Both the position numbers and the translations under genes were made by a program. Shown here piece after piece: positions 27,688 to 35,377 of a DNA stretch of 64,000 nucleotides (positions are counted from its first letter, which is position 1; every line of letters begins with the position of its first letter). Location of the stretch: assembly GCF_013201625.1 (NCBI RefSeq), contig NZ_CP053839.1, positions 186,001-250,000 on the forward strand, read 5' to 3'. The notes beneath the pieces are model-generated. The model did not search any database. It saw only the letters and a list, made by a program, of their open reading frames with translations, and was not told the DNA's origin. This DNA comes from Aliarcobacter lanthieri (GTDB lineage Bacteria > Campylobacterota > Campylobacteria > Campylobacterales > Arcobacteraceae).

Positions 27688-29610
27688 ATGTCAAAACAAC
27701 TACTACAAAAACAAGCAGATACAATTAGATTTTTAGCTGCAGATATGGTACAAAGAGCAAATTCTGGACATCCTGGTGCTCCCATGGGATTAGCAGATAT
27801 TGCAACAGTTTTAAGTAAACATTTAAATATAAATCCAGCAGATGAAAAATGGCTAAATAGAGATAGATTAGTTTTTTCAGGAGGACATGCTACTGGGTTG
27901 GTTTATTCTTTATTACATTTATGGGGATTTGATGTATCTATAAATGATATGAAAAATTTTAGACAATCTGGTTCAAAAACACCAGGTCATCCAGAATACG
28001 GACATACTCATGGAATAGAGATAACAACTGGTCCTTTAGGACAAGGTATAGCGAATGCTGTTGGTTTTGCAATGGCTGGAGTTTATGCACAAAATATTTT
28101 AAGTAAAGATGTAATAAATCATAAAGTTTATTGCCTTTGTGGAGATGGAGACTTACAAGAAGGTATATCTTATGAAGCATGTGCAACTGCTGGACATTTA
28201 AAATTGGATAACCTTGTTATTATTTATGATTCAAATTCTATAACTATTGAAGGTGATACTAGTATCGCTTGGAGTGAAAATGTAAAGAAAAGATTTCAAG
28301 CTATTGATTTTGAAGTGATAGAAATAGATGGACATAATTTTGATCAAATTGATAAAGCTTTAACTCAAGCAAAAACTGCAAAAACTCCGGTTTTAATTAT
28401 TGCAAAAACTGTTATAGCAAAAGGTGCAGTTACATTAGAAGGAAGTCATCATTCTCATGGTGCTCCATTAGGAGTTGAAGAGATAAAACAAGCAAAAATT
28501 AAAGCTGGATTTAATCCTGATGAAGAATTTGCAGTAAGTGCAGATGTAAAAGGAGCTTTTGATAAATTAATTGTTGGTTCAACTTTACAAAATAGTTGGA
28601 ATGAAAGTTTATCTAAAGAGACAAGATCAAAAATAGATGAATTACAAAATCCACAATTTGATAGTATTGTTTATCCAACTTTTGAAGAAGGAAGTAGTGT
28701 AGCTACAAGAGATTCAAACCATAAAATTTTAAATGCAATAGCTGCATCTATTCCTAGTTTTTTAGGTGGAAGTGCAGATTTAGCACCATCAAATAAAACA
28801 GAATTAAAAGATCTAGGTGATTTTCCAAATGGAAGAAATATACATTTTGGTATCAAAGAACATGCAATGGCAGCTATTACAAATGCTATGAATTTATATG
28901 GTTTATTTAGAGTTTATAGTGCTACATTTTTTGTATTCAGTGATTATTTAAAACCAAGTGCTAGAATTGCAGCGCTTGCAGGTATTCCTCAACATTTTAT
29001 TTGGACACATGATAGTATTGGAGTTGGAGAAGATGGACCAACTCACCAACCAATAGAGCATTTAAGTCAATTTAGGGCGTTACCAAATTTTTATACATTT
29101 AGACCAGCAGATGCAACAGAGAATATTGAATCTTGGAAAATAGCTTTAAAAATGAGAGCTCCTACGGCATTTGTTTGTTCAAGACAAGGTTTAAAAGTTT
29201 TAAAAGATGAAAAAGCTTATGGAAATGTAGTAAATGGTGGATATCTTTTAAAACAAAGAGATAATGCAAATATTACAATTATGGCAAGTGGTAGTGAAGT
29301 AACCTTAGCTTTACAAACTGCTTGTAATCTTGAAGAAGAAGGAATAATTGCAAATGTCGTATCTGTTCCTTGCTTTGATTTACTTTTAGAACAAGATAAA
29401 GAATATATAGAAAAAATCATATGTAAAAATACAAGAGTTTATGCAGTTGAAGCAGCGCGTGCACTTGAATATTACAAATATGCTGATGTTGTATTTGGAA
29501 TGGATACATTTGGAGCTAGTGGACCAGCTTCTGAACTTTTTGAAGAGTTTGGATTTACAGTTGATAAACTAAAAGAAAAAATTGTAACTGATTTTAAAAA
29601 CTCAAAATAA
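27688..29610 (+). CDS. tkt: Transketolase
   Basis: Thiamine-diphosphate enzyme of the pentose phosphate pathway. 640 residues: N-terminal ThDP-binding domain with NSGHPGAPMG, HGIEITTGPLGQG and the GDGDLQEG...NSITIEG metal/ThDP motif; middle domain with FGIKEHAM (catalytic Glu) and THDSIGVGEDGPTHQPIEHL; C-terminal domain with ASGSEV. Complete. Stand-alone gene with its own terminator. In this group it supplies pentoses rather than a full glycolytic shunt (general knowledge). Confidence 0.98.
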   Translation: MSKQLLQKQADTIRFLAADMVQRANSGHPGAPMGLADIATVLSKHLNINPADEKWLNRDRLVFSGGHATGLVYSLLHLWGFDVSINDMKNFRQSGSKTPGHPEYGHTHGIEITTGPLGQGIANAVGFAMAGVYAQNILSKDVINHKVYCLCGDGDLQEGISYEACATAGHLKLDNLVIIYDSNSITIEGDTSIAWSENVKKRFQAIDFEVIEIDGHNFDQIDKALTQAKTAKTPVLIIAKTVIAKGAVTLEGSHHSHGAPLGVEEIKQAKIKAGFNPDEEFAVSADVKGAFDKLIVGSTLQNSWNESLSKETRSKIDELQNPQFDSIVYPTFEEGSSVATRDSNHKILNAIAASIPSFLGGSADLAPSNKTELKDLGDFPNGRNIHFGIKEHAMAAITNAMNLYGLFRVYSATFFVFSDYLKPSARIAALAGIPQHFIWTHDSIGVGEDGPTHQPIEHLSQFRALPNFYTFRPADATENIESWKIALKMRAPTAFVCSRQGLKVLKDEKAYGNVVNGGYLLKQRDNANITIMASGSEVTLALQTACNLEEEGIIANVVSVPCFDLLLEQDKEYIEKIICKNTRVYAVEAARALEYYKYADVVFGMDTFGASGPASELFEEFGFTVDKLKEKIVTDFKNSK

Positions 29611-29639
29611 AGATAAAATGAGAAAATCTCATTTTATCT
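29611..29639 (+). terminator. Terminator of tkt
   Basis: Perfect 13-base stem AGATAAAATGAGA / TCTCATTTTATCT with an AAA loop, starting right after the stop codon and followed by a C/T-rich run. Confidence 0.85.
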
Positions 29640-29662
29640 CTTCTTATCCTTAAGGAAAATTC

Positions 29663-30022
29663 TTGAAAGAATCACTTTTTGTTTATGGGACACTTATGCC
29701 AAACTGTCCAAATGCTTATGTTTTAGAAAATATTGTAGGAAAATTTGTTCCTGCCACTGTCAAAGGGAAGTTGATAGATGCTGGTTGGAGTGCTAGTATG
29801 GGTTATCCAGGTATTAGGCTTGAAATGGGAGATGATACTATTCATGGGTTTTTATTTTATTCTGATAATTTGATAAATAATTGGGAGAATCTTGATATTT
29901 TTGAAGGAGAAGAGTTTATTAGAACTCCTATAATTGTAGAAAGATATGATGAAGTAGAGATAGAAACATATATTTATACATTAAAAGATGAAATAATGGA
30001 AATGTATGAAGATAAAATATGA
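29663..30022 (+). CDS. Gamma-glutamylcyclotransferase-like protein
   Basis: 119-residue GGCT/AIG2-like fold: the FVYGTLM substrate-loop motif at about 6-12 and a conserved acidic DIFEGEEF (Glu as the likely catalytic base) are visible. The start is TTG with AAGGAAAA upstream; the first ATG would delete the YGTL loop. The stop overlaps arsB by 4 bases. Members act on gamma-glutamyl peptides or amines; the exact substrate is unknown. Confidence 0.85.
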   Translation: MKESLFVYGTLMPNCPNAYVLENIVGKFVPATVKGKLIDAGWSASMGYPGIRLEMGDDTIHGFLFYSDNLINNWENLDIFEGEEFIRTPIIVERYDEVEIETYIYTLKDEIMEMYEDKI

Positions 30023-31269
30023 TTTTATCAATCTCTATATTCATAATAACTCTTTTATTTATAATAATCCAACCAAAAAATATTCAAATAGGAACAAGTG
30101 CGATTATTGGAGCAATTGTTGCTTTAGTCTTTGGGGTTGTAAATTTCAATGATGTTCTAGATGTTACAAATATAGTTTGGGATGCAACTTTAGCTTTCAT
30201 TGGAATAGTTATACTATCTTTGGTTTTAGATGAGATAGGATTTTTTGAGTGGTGTGCTTTGAAAATGGCAAAGTTTTCAAATGGAAGTGGACTAAAAATG
30301 TTCATCTACTCTATTTTACTTGGTGCTTTGGTTTCAGCTCTTTTTGCAAATGATGGAGCAGCACTTATTTTAACTCCAATTTTACTAGCAAAAATGCAAA
30401 TTTTACAATTAAGCAACAAAACTATAATAGCTTTTTTACTTGCAGGTGGGTTTATAAGTGATAGTGCATCGCTTCTTTTTGTATTTTCAAATCTTACAAA
30501 TATAGTAACTGCAAACTACTTTAATATAGGCTTTGTTGAGTATTTTTTTAATATGATTATTCCATTTATTGTAAGTGTTTTTATTTCAATTTTAGTTTTA
30601 TGGTTAGTTTTAAGAAAAGATATTCCGAAAAAAGTTGACATTAGACTTTTAAAAGAGCCAAAAAGTGTAATAAAAAATATAAAACTTTTCTATTTTTCAT
30701 GGATCTTTTTACTATTTTTACTAAGTTCCTATGTTTTAAGTGATAGTTATAATATTCCTATCTCATTTTTTGCTTTAGGTGGAGCAATAATATTTTTAAT
30801 AATAGCAAGTTTTTCAAAATCTGTAGAGCCAAAAAAGATAATAAAAGAAGCACCTTGGCAAATTGTTTGGTTTAGTATAGGGCTTTATATTGTTGTTTAT
30901 GGACTAAAAAATGCTGGATTAACAGATGAACTAGCAAAAATATTGCACTATTTAGCACTAAAAGGTGATACTATTGCAGTTGTAGGAACAGGATTTATAG
31001 CAGCATTTTTAAGTGCTTTTATGAATAATTTACCAACTATTATGATTATGGATATAGCATTAAAAGATATTGGAAATAGTGCTATGATTTATGCAAATAT
31101 TATTGGTTGTAATCTAGGACCAAAAATGACACCATTTGGAAGTTTAGCGACACTTCTTTGGCTTTATGTTTTAACTAAAAAAGGGGTGAAAATAAGTTTC
31201 TTACAATATAGTAAATTTGGATTCTTAGTTACAATTCCAGTATTATTTATTGTATTACTTAGTTTATAA
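30019..31269 (+). CDS. arsB: ArsB-type arsenite/anion efflux permease
   Basis: 416 residues, about 11-12 membrane helices, of the ArsB/ion-transporter superfamily. Diagnostic stretches are DEIGFFEWCALKMAKFSNG and FANDGAALILTP in the first half and FLSAFMNNLPTIMIMD with NLGPKMTPFGSLATLLW in the second. ArsB extrudes arsenite and antimonite. No arsR, arsC or arsA is adjacent; the overlapping partner is a GGCT-fold gene, so thiol/glutathione-linked roles are a possibility, unproven. Confidence 0.9.
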   Translation: MILSISIFIITLLFIIIQPKNIQIGTSAIIGAIVALVFGVVNFNDVLDVTNIVWDATLAFIGIVILSLVLDEIGFFEWCALKMAKFSNGSGLKMFIYSILLGALVSALFANDGAALILTPILLAKMQILQLSNKTIIAFLLAGGFISDSASLLFVFSNLTNIVTANYFNIGFVEYFFNMIIPFIVSVFISILVLWLVLRKDIPKKVDIRLLKEPKSVIKNIKLFYFSWIFLLFLLSSYVLSDSYNIPISFFALGGAIIFLIIASFSKSVEPKKIIKEAPWQIVWFSIGLYIVVYGLKNAGLTDELAKILHYLALKGDTIAVVGTGFIAAFLSAFMNNLPTIMIMDIALKDIGNSAMIYANIIGCNLGPKMTPFGSLATLLWLYVLTKKGVKISFLQYSKFGFLVTIPVLFIVLLSL

Positions 31270-31274
31270 ATAAA

Positions 31275-31303
31275 AAATAGATAAGACTTTGTCTTACCTA
31301 TTT
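31275..31303. terminator. Bidirectional terminator
   Basis: Stem AAATAGATAAGAC / GTCTTACCTATTT with a TTT loop and one mismatch, flanked by A and T runs, between the convergent arsB and dctA-like genes. Confidence 0.85.
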
Positions 31304-31310
31304 AATTATA

Positions 31311-32633
31311 TCAAATAGTACTTTCTATTTTATCTGGATTATCTAAAGCATATTTGAATTGTTTCATATCTATCTTTTTATCCCATGCTCCAACTACAAC
31401 TGAAGCAACAGCATTTCCACATAGATTTCCAACAGCTCTCATTTCAGACATAAATTTATCAACACCAAGTAACACTGCAACAGTAACCATAGGAATAGCT
31501 CCTCCCATAGCACCAAGTGTACCTGCAAGTACAATAAATCCAGAACCTGTAACTCCAACTGCTCCTTTTGATGTAACCATCAAAATAATAATTATAAATA
31601 GTTGTTGTTCTAATGTTAGAGGAATATTAAATGCTTGTGATAAGAAAATGATTGATAAAGCAAGGTATATATTTGTACAATCAAGATTAAATGAATATCC
31701 TGTAGGTAAAATCAATCCTGTAACAGATTTATTTACTCCAGCAGCTTCTAATCTTCTCATAAGTGGAGCAAGTGCTGATTCACTTGAACTTGTAGCAAAT
31801 ACTATAAGTACTTCTTTTTGTATATATCTCATAAATTTAAAGATATTAACTTTAAAGAAAGCCATAATAATACCTAAAACAATAAAAATAAATGCAAGAA
31901 CAGAAATAAGCATAACACCTAAAAGACTAGCCATATTTATTAAAGTATCAATACCAAATTTACCAATTAAAAATGCCATAGCACTAAAACTAGCAATTGG
32001 AGAAAACCACATAATAATAACTAAAATTTTAAAGAAAAAGTTTTGAGCAACTTCAACAGGTTTTAAAATTTTAGGTTTGTGTTTTCCTCCAAAAAGAGAA
32101 ATTAATATAGCTAAACTTAAAGCCATAACTAAAACTTGAAGTGTTTGACCTGTTAAAAATGGAGTTATTGGATCTGTTGGAATGGCATTCTTAAGTATTT
32201 CCCAAATATCTCCAACTTTGTCTGGATCTACACTAGTATATTGCTCTACACCTTTTGTATCAAGATGTGAAACATCAAGATCCATTCCATCTCCTGGTTT
32301 TAATAAATTACCAAAAAGAACACCAATTGCTAAAGCAAATGTACTAACTATTTCAAAATAAATGAAAGCTTTAAATCCTAAAGAACCAAGTTCTTTTAAA
32401 TTTTCAAGGCTAACTATTCCATAAATAATAGTTAAGAAAATAATTGGTCCAACAAGCCATTTTAAAATTCTTATAAACCAATCAATACCAGGCTTTGCTT
32501 CTACTCCTAACGCAGGATTAACATACCCTACAACAATACCAGCAATAATACCAACGATAACCCAAAAGGCTAAACTTTTTATTGTATAATAAGTCCAGTC
32601 TCTTTTTTTGACACTACTTTCCAAAATTTGCAA
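31311..32633 (-). CDS. dctA: C4-dicarboxylate/amino acid:cation symporter
   Basis: 440-residue DAACS-family carrier with about 8 helices and two re-entrant loops. The family serine-rich loop reads FATSSSESALAPLMRRLE, and the second motif TGYSFNLDCTNIYLALS differs from the common NLDGT by a Cys. The set favours a DctA-like dicarboxylate carrier over glutamate, but the substrate is not settled. An FNR-type box sits near -41 of the proposed promoter, so expression may respond to oxygen or NO. Single gene. Confidence 0.88.
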   Translation of the reverse strand: MQILESSVKKRDWTYYTIKSLAFWVIVGIIAGIVVGYVNPALGVEAKPGIDWFIRILKWLVGPIIFLTIIYGIVSLENLKELGSLGFKAFIYFEIVSTFALAIGVLFGNLLKPGDGMDLDVSHLDTKGVEQYTSVDPDKVGDIWEILKNAIPTDPITPFLTGQTLQVLVMALSLAILISLFGGKHKPKILKPVEVAQNFFFKILVIIMWFSPIASFSAMAFLIGKFGIDTLINMASLLGVMLISVLAFIFIVLGIIMAFFKVNIFKFMRYIQKEVLIVFATSSSESALAPLMRRLEAAGVNKSVTGLILPTGYSFNLDCTNIYLALSIIFLSQAFNIPLTLEQQLFIIIILMVTSKGAVGVTGSGFIVLAGTLGAMGGAIPMVTVAVLLGVDKFMSEMRAVGNLCGNAVASVVVGAWDKKIDMKQFKYALDNPDKIESTI

Positions 32634-32657
32634 CCTTATAATAAAAATTAGATATCA

Positions 32658-32663
32658 ATTGTA
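32658..32663 (-). promoter_or_regulatory. Possible -10 box of dctA
   Basis: TACAAT on the minus strand, 25 bases upstream of the start. It would place transcription start near 32651. Confidence 0.45.
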
Positions 32664-32684
32664 TCAAAAAGTAGTTAAAAAAAT

Positions 32685-32698
32685 TTGACTTTAATCAA
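32685..32698 (-). promoter_or_regulatory. FNR/CRP-type box upstream of dctA
   Basis: TTGAC-TTTA-ATCAA as read on the plus strand, one mismatch from the FNR consensus TTGAT-N4-ATCAA. Its centre is about 40 bases upstream of the proposed start of transcription, the usual class II activator position. Stronger match at 62469-62482. Confidence 0.6.
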
Positions 32699-32791
32699 CA
32701 TAATTTGAACTTAACTATAACTAAATATTTTTTATGTAAGTAAATATATTTAATTATTTATAAAAACTTATCAAATTTATAAAGGAAGAGA

Positions 32792-33169
32792 GTGATAAAA
32801 AAAGAGAAATATTTATCAGCAATTTTGGCTTTTATTTTATGGAGTAGTTGGACATATTTTGTAAATTATGAATATGATAATAGGTATATATCATCATTTT
32901 TCCAAGGATTAGCAAGCTTTTTAATAACAATTTTTATGGTACAATTAATAATTGTTTTCAATAAAATATTTGAGAATAGTTCAATTTATACAATAGCAAC
33001 TTTAACAGTTATGGTAACATCAAGTATAGTTTATATTGGGCATTTAATAATAAATACTCAAAATATATTTTATACTATTTCCCCTACTATTATTGTAGCT
33101 TTTATATTCTCTATTTTTATTGCAAAAAGATATAAAGAATCACAAATAAAGGAAAATAATGGAAGATAA
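32792..33169 (+). CDS. Four-helix membrane protein of the lipid operon
   Basis: 125 residues with about four membrane helices (roughly 8-24, 35-55, 65-85 and 92-112) and charged ends. Family not recognised. The start is GTG with a strong AAAGGAAGAG before it. It overlaps the YnbA-like gene by 11 bases and so belongs to the operon to 38845. A role as a small accessory subunit or flippase-like partner in lipid traffic is only a guess. Confidence 0.75.
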   Translation: MIKKEKYLSAILAFILWSSWTYFVNYEYDNRYISSFFQGLASFLITIFMVQLIIVFNKIFENSSIYTIATLTVMVTSSIVYIGHLIINTQNIFYTISPTIIVAFIFSIFIAKRYKESQIKENNGR

Positions 33170-33806
33170 TAGAAGACCTTTGAAAGTAAGAGGAAATATT
33201 TTAAGTCAAAGATTTGCAAGTTATTTAAGTAAAAAAGATATTACACCAAATCAAATTTCTATTGCTAGTATAGTTGCTTCTTTAATAGCGTCTATATTAA
33301 TATTATTTATTTCAAATGATAATTTTTTTACTATTTGGATATTTCCTATTTTGGGTGCATTATTTATTCAAATTCGATTATTATGTAACTTATTTGATGG
33401 AATGGTTGCTCTTGAAGGTGGAAAAAGTACAAAGTCAGGAGAATTATTTAATGATATTCCAGATAGGATTTCTGATAGTTTACTTTTTATAGCTTTGGGA
33501 TATAGTGTTTCTAGTATATCTTTTGCAATCGAACTTGGATATATAGCAGCATTATTTGCAGCATTAACAGCTTATGTAAGAGTTTTAGGAACTAGTATAA
33601 ATGCTGGAAGTTGTTTTAAAGGTCCTATGGCAAAACAACATAGAATGGCTGTATTAACAATATCTCTTATTTGTACCCCATTTGAATTTAAGTTTTTTGG
33701 AACAGATTATATTTTAACATTTACTTTATTTATAATTGTAATTGGTTCTTTTTTGACAATAATTAATAGGATAAAAACTATTTATAATACATTAGAAGGA
33801 AAATAA
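33159..33806 (+). CDS. ynbA: YnbA-like CDP-alcohol phosphatidyltransferase
   Basis: 215 residues, about six membrane helices. The CDP-alcohol motif reads D80-G81-x2-A84-L85-x8-G94-x3-N98-x3-D102. Against the usual DGxxAR-x8-GxxxDxxxD, Arg is Leu and the third Asp is Asn. The Asn also occurs in E. coli YnbA as I recall it, while the Leu looks particular. The later GPMAKQHR segment also fits YnbA. It should transfer a phosphatidyl group from CDP-DAG to an unidentified alcohol. The stop shares a base with the start of the YnbB-like gene. Confidence 0.85.
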   Translation: MEDNRRPLKVRGNILSQRFASYLSKKDITPNQISIASIVASLIASILILFISNDNFFTIWIFPILGALFIQIRLLCNLFDGMVALEGGKSTKSGELFNDIPDRISDSLLFIALGYSVSSISFAIELGYIAALFAALTAYVRVLGTSINAGSCFKGPMAKQHRMAVLTISLICTPFEFKFFGTDYILTFTLFIIVIGSFLTIINRIKTIYNTLEGK

Positions 33807-34738
33807 TGTTTAATATTGCTCAACATTCATTATATGCTATGATTTGTACAATTATTATTTTAGTTATAGCTACATTAATATATAAGTATAAAAAAGTAAA
33901 TAATCCAAATAGAGATTTTAATGAATTGGGATTAAGAATAAAATCTTGGTGGTGGATGATTGCTATTGTTTTTTTAGCATTAAGTATTAGTTTAAAATCT
34001 GCTTTAGTATTTTTTGCATTTTTATCTTTTTTAGCACTAAAAGAGTTTTTATCAATAGTTTCAGTTAGATATGTAGATAGAAGAGCTATCTTTTGGGCTT
34101 ATTTATCAATTCCTCTACAATATTATTGGATTAGTATTGGTTGGTATGGAATGTTTATTATATTTATTCCGGTTTACTTATTCTTATTTATACCTATAAG
34201 GTTAGTTTTGATTGGAGAAACAAGTGGTTTTATAAAATCAGCTAGTATTATTCAATGGGCAACTATGTTAACAGTATTTAGTGTAAGTCATATTGCTTAC
34301 TTGATGGCTTTACCTGTACATAATACTTTAGCAGGAAGTATAGGACCAGTACTATTTTTATTAATAATGACACAATTTAATGATGTTTCACAATATGTAT
34401 TTGGAAAACTTTTTGGAAAGCATAAAATAATTCCAAAAGTTAGTCCTAATAAAACTTGGGAAGGATTTTTAGGAGGAGTTTTTACAGTAACTTTAATTTC
34501 AGGGATAGTAGCTCCATATTTAACACCTTTAGATATGTCCTATGGTTTTATGGCAGGATTTATTATATCTTTTATAGGATTTTTTGGTGATGTTGTAATC
34601 TCAAGTGTTAAAAGAGATATTGGTATAAAAGATACTGGAACATTTATACCTGGTCATGGTGGTATTTTAGATAGAATTGATAGTTTGATGTATACTGCGC
34701 CTGTATTCTTTCATTTTTTATATTATGTGAGTTACTAA
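33806..34738 (+). CDS. ynbB: YnbB-like CDP-diacylglycerol synthase
   Basis: Second CdsA-type enzyme in the window, 310 residues, clearly different from the 252-residue housekeeping copy at 12948. The long N-terminal part (LRIKSWWW, FLALKEFLSIVSVRY) and the segment KIIPKVSPNKTWEGFLGG match E. coli YnbB as recalled. The CDP-DAG synthase signature VKRDIGIKDTGTFIPGHGG is followed by DRID. It would supply CDP-DAG to the YnbA-like enzyme directly upstream. About eight membrane helices. Starts on the last base of the ynbA-like stop. Confidence 0.92.
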   Translation: MFNIAQHSLYAMICTIIILVIATLIYKYKKVNNPNRDFNELGLRIKSWWWMIAIVFLALSISLKSALVFFAFLSFLALKEFLSIVSVRYVDRRAIFWAYLSIPLQYYWISIGWYGMFIIFIPVYLFLFIPIRLVLIGETSGFIKSASIIQWATMLTVFSVSHIAYLMALPVHNTLAGSIGPVLFLLIMTQFNDVSQYVFGKLFGKHKIIPKVSPNKTWEGFLGGVFTVTLISGIVAPYLTPLDMSYGFMAGFIISFIGFFGDVVISSVKRDIGIKDTGTFIPGHGGILDRIDSLMYTAPVFFHFLYYVSY

Positions 34739-34739
34739 A

Positions 34740-35366
34740 ATGAAAAGAATTGTTAAAATTTTATTCTTTGCTCTAATTATAAAACCAGTAGTTTTTGTAG
34801 TTTTAGGATTAAATATTAGAGGTAGAGAAAATCTACCAAAAATCGGTGGAGCAGTTATCGCTCCTAATCATAATAGTCATTTAGATACTTTAGTAATCAT
34901 GAGTTTATATCCATTAAATATAATAGAAAAAGTTCGTCCTATTGCAGCATCTGATTATTTTATGAAAAATAGATTTATGTCATGGATTTCTACTTATTGT
35001 ATAGGGATTATTCCTTTGGATAGAAGTGGTTCTAGTTTGCAAGAAGATTTATTTAAAGAACCTCATAAAGCATTGGATAATGGAGAAATTTTAATTCTAT
35101 TTCCTGAAGGGAGTAGAGGAAAACCAGAACAGATGGCAAGATTGAAAAAAGGATTATATTATTTATTAAAGGATAAACAAGATATTACCATTACTCCTAT
35201 TGCTATGCAAGGTTTAGGAAATGCTTTACCAAAAGGAGAAGCTTTATTTGTCCCTTTTAATTGTCAAGTTATAATAGGTAATCCTATGGATATTCCTGAA
35301 AACTCTCAAATATTAAATGAAACATTAAAAGAATTTTTTGAAATAAATTTAAAACAAATTGCTTAA
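34740..35366 (+). CDS. plsC: 1-acyl-glycerol-3-phosphate acyltransferase (PlsC family)
   Basis: 208 residues. Acyltransferase motif I NHNSHLD has the catalytic His44 and Asp49 (HX4D), motif II is PLDRSG, motif III FPEGSRG, and motif IV ITPIAMQG. One N-terminal membrane segment. It starts 2 bases after the YnbB-like gene. It should acylate lysophosphatidate or a related lysolipid, feeding phosphatidate to the YnbB-like enzyme. A second PlsC domain is inside the next gene, so the two may have different acceptors. Confidence 0.92.
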   Translation: MKRIVKILFFALIIKPVVFVVLGLNIRGRENLPKIGGAVIAPNHNSHLDTLVIMSLYPLNIIEKVRPIAASDYFMKNRFMSWISTYCIGIIPLDRSGSSLQEDLFKEPHKALDNGEILILFPEGSRGKPEQMARLKKGLYYLLKDKQDITITPIAMQGLGNALPKGEALFVPFNCQVIIGNPMDIPENSQILNETLKEFFEINLKQIA

Positions 35367-35377
35367 AAAGGTATATA

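Noticed and set aside
31354-32046. 230-residue plus-strand frame inside dctA
   Set aside because: Antisense shadow of the DAACS carrier, whose motifs are clear on the minus strand; no ribosome site.
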